Shown one piece after another: positions 42,201 through 42,558 of a DNA stretch of 42,558 bases. The position numbers and the translations under genes were made by a program. Under the pieces are notes generated by a model, which was not told where the DNA came from, did not search any database, and was given only the letters and a program-made list of their open reading frames with translations. Each line of letters starts with the position of its first letter. Position 1 is the first letter of the stretch. This DNA comes from Spongospora subterranea f. sp. subterranea (taxonomy: Eukaryota; Endomyxa: Phytomyxea; Phytomyxea; Plasmodiophorida), in the NCBI GenBank assembly GCA_049724395.1, contig JAUGWO010000306.1:1-42558 (forward strand), read 5' to 3'.

Positions 42201-42558
42201 GACTCGTAAACAAATTCAAGGCTAGACTTAGTTGTTAAAGGCTACTTCACAGCGACCAGGAATCGACTTCGACAGAGACATTCTCTCCAGTGGCGCATCT
42301 CGCCTCTGTCCGATTGGTATTTGCACTTGCTGCATCATTGAAACTGAAATTGAGACAGCTAGACGTCAGTCGGAGCATTCTTGCAAGCAGAACTTCACGA
42401 AGAAATATACATGGTTCAACCCAAAGGCTATATTTCTCATGATCCAAGCCTGGTGTGCCGCCTGAAGAAAAGTCTCTACGGTCTGAAGCAGGCTGGACTT
42501 GTCTGGAACAATCCCATCAATCTATTCATCACCAAAGACCTCGGTTTCAAACGACTCA
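39240..42558 (+). mobile_element. Copia fossil, plus strand, cut by the window edge
   Basis: Gag starts at 39527 (MKEIFQTIQKFSGKDTDD; UBN2-type, with a CSYHNSNSHDNAHC knuckle). It is followed by the protease-proximal region (about 40390-40660), integrase (CNGCLMGK, then SDNGGGS and YQSEQNGMIERLN; about 40800-41440), the linker (41500-41890) and the start of reverse transcriptase (TWELVRLPSGRNAIQNKWVF; from about 42000). It has several breaks. Upstream sequence from about 39240 is leader or LTR; its exact LTR limit was not resolved. Confidence 0.85.
39315..39475. repeat. Short tandem repeat with TACACYnnAGTGTA palindromes
   Basis: Five loosely spaced copies of TACACNTNAGTGTA-like palindromes (for example TACACCTCAGTGTA and TACACTTTAGTGTA), at intervals of about 25-40 bp with TTTCTACCAG or TTCACCACTG between them, lie just before the copia Gag start. 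Confidence 0.75.

Overview
The window is eukaryotic and repeat-rich. Host genes are split by very short introns (44-58 bp in the ankyrin, nucleoporin and COX7C-like genes; about 55-111 bp in the flagellar gene) with GT..AG ends and often a CTAAT/TTAAC-like branch site. One gene resembles the flagellar central-pair protein SPEF2/CPC1, so the organism probably makes flagella. The two DNA-transposon transposases (hAT, and a DDE type common in fungal genomes) and the compact introns would fit a zoosporic fungus or a close relative, but nothing here fixes the lineage.

Layout: 1-1655 minus strand, ankyrin-repeat gene running off the left edge. 1660-2315 and 5053-6085, two blocks of a 96-bp minisatellite on either side of a hAT transposon (CDS 2515-4804). 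6100-8680, dispersed repeats and decayed gene fragments. 8883-13149 plus strand, SPEF2/CPC1-like gene. 13395-17112 minus strand, an FG nucleoporin of the NUP153/Nup124/Nup1 type with about 11 exons, convergent with the flagellar gene. 17114-19700, little that is recognisable. 19700-20600, copia fossil. 20622-23703, three copies of a papain-like cysteine-peptidase-like gene, all decayed. 24229-26480, pieces of a DDE transposon interrupted by a 355-bp foldback element. 27010-27147, a perfect 23-bp tandem repeat. 28177-28452 minus strand, a tiny two-exon gene for a mitochondrial COX7C/Cox8-like subunit. 29269-33407, a young copia element with 110-bp LTRs. 33408-35170, Ty3/gypsy fossils. 35699-36053, an unassigned gag-like reading region. 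36140-39200 (minus) and 39240-42558 (plus), copia fossils, the last cut by the window edge.

The four host genes (ankyrin protein, central-pair protein, nuclear-basket nucleoporin, respiratory-chain subunit) share no pathway and look like ordinary chromosomal neighbours stranded among transposons. The items most worth a second look are the 96-bp array that keeps two frames open, the papain-like family with its inverted partial copy, and a dispersed sequence whose copies start at a splice-donor-like GTRAG.
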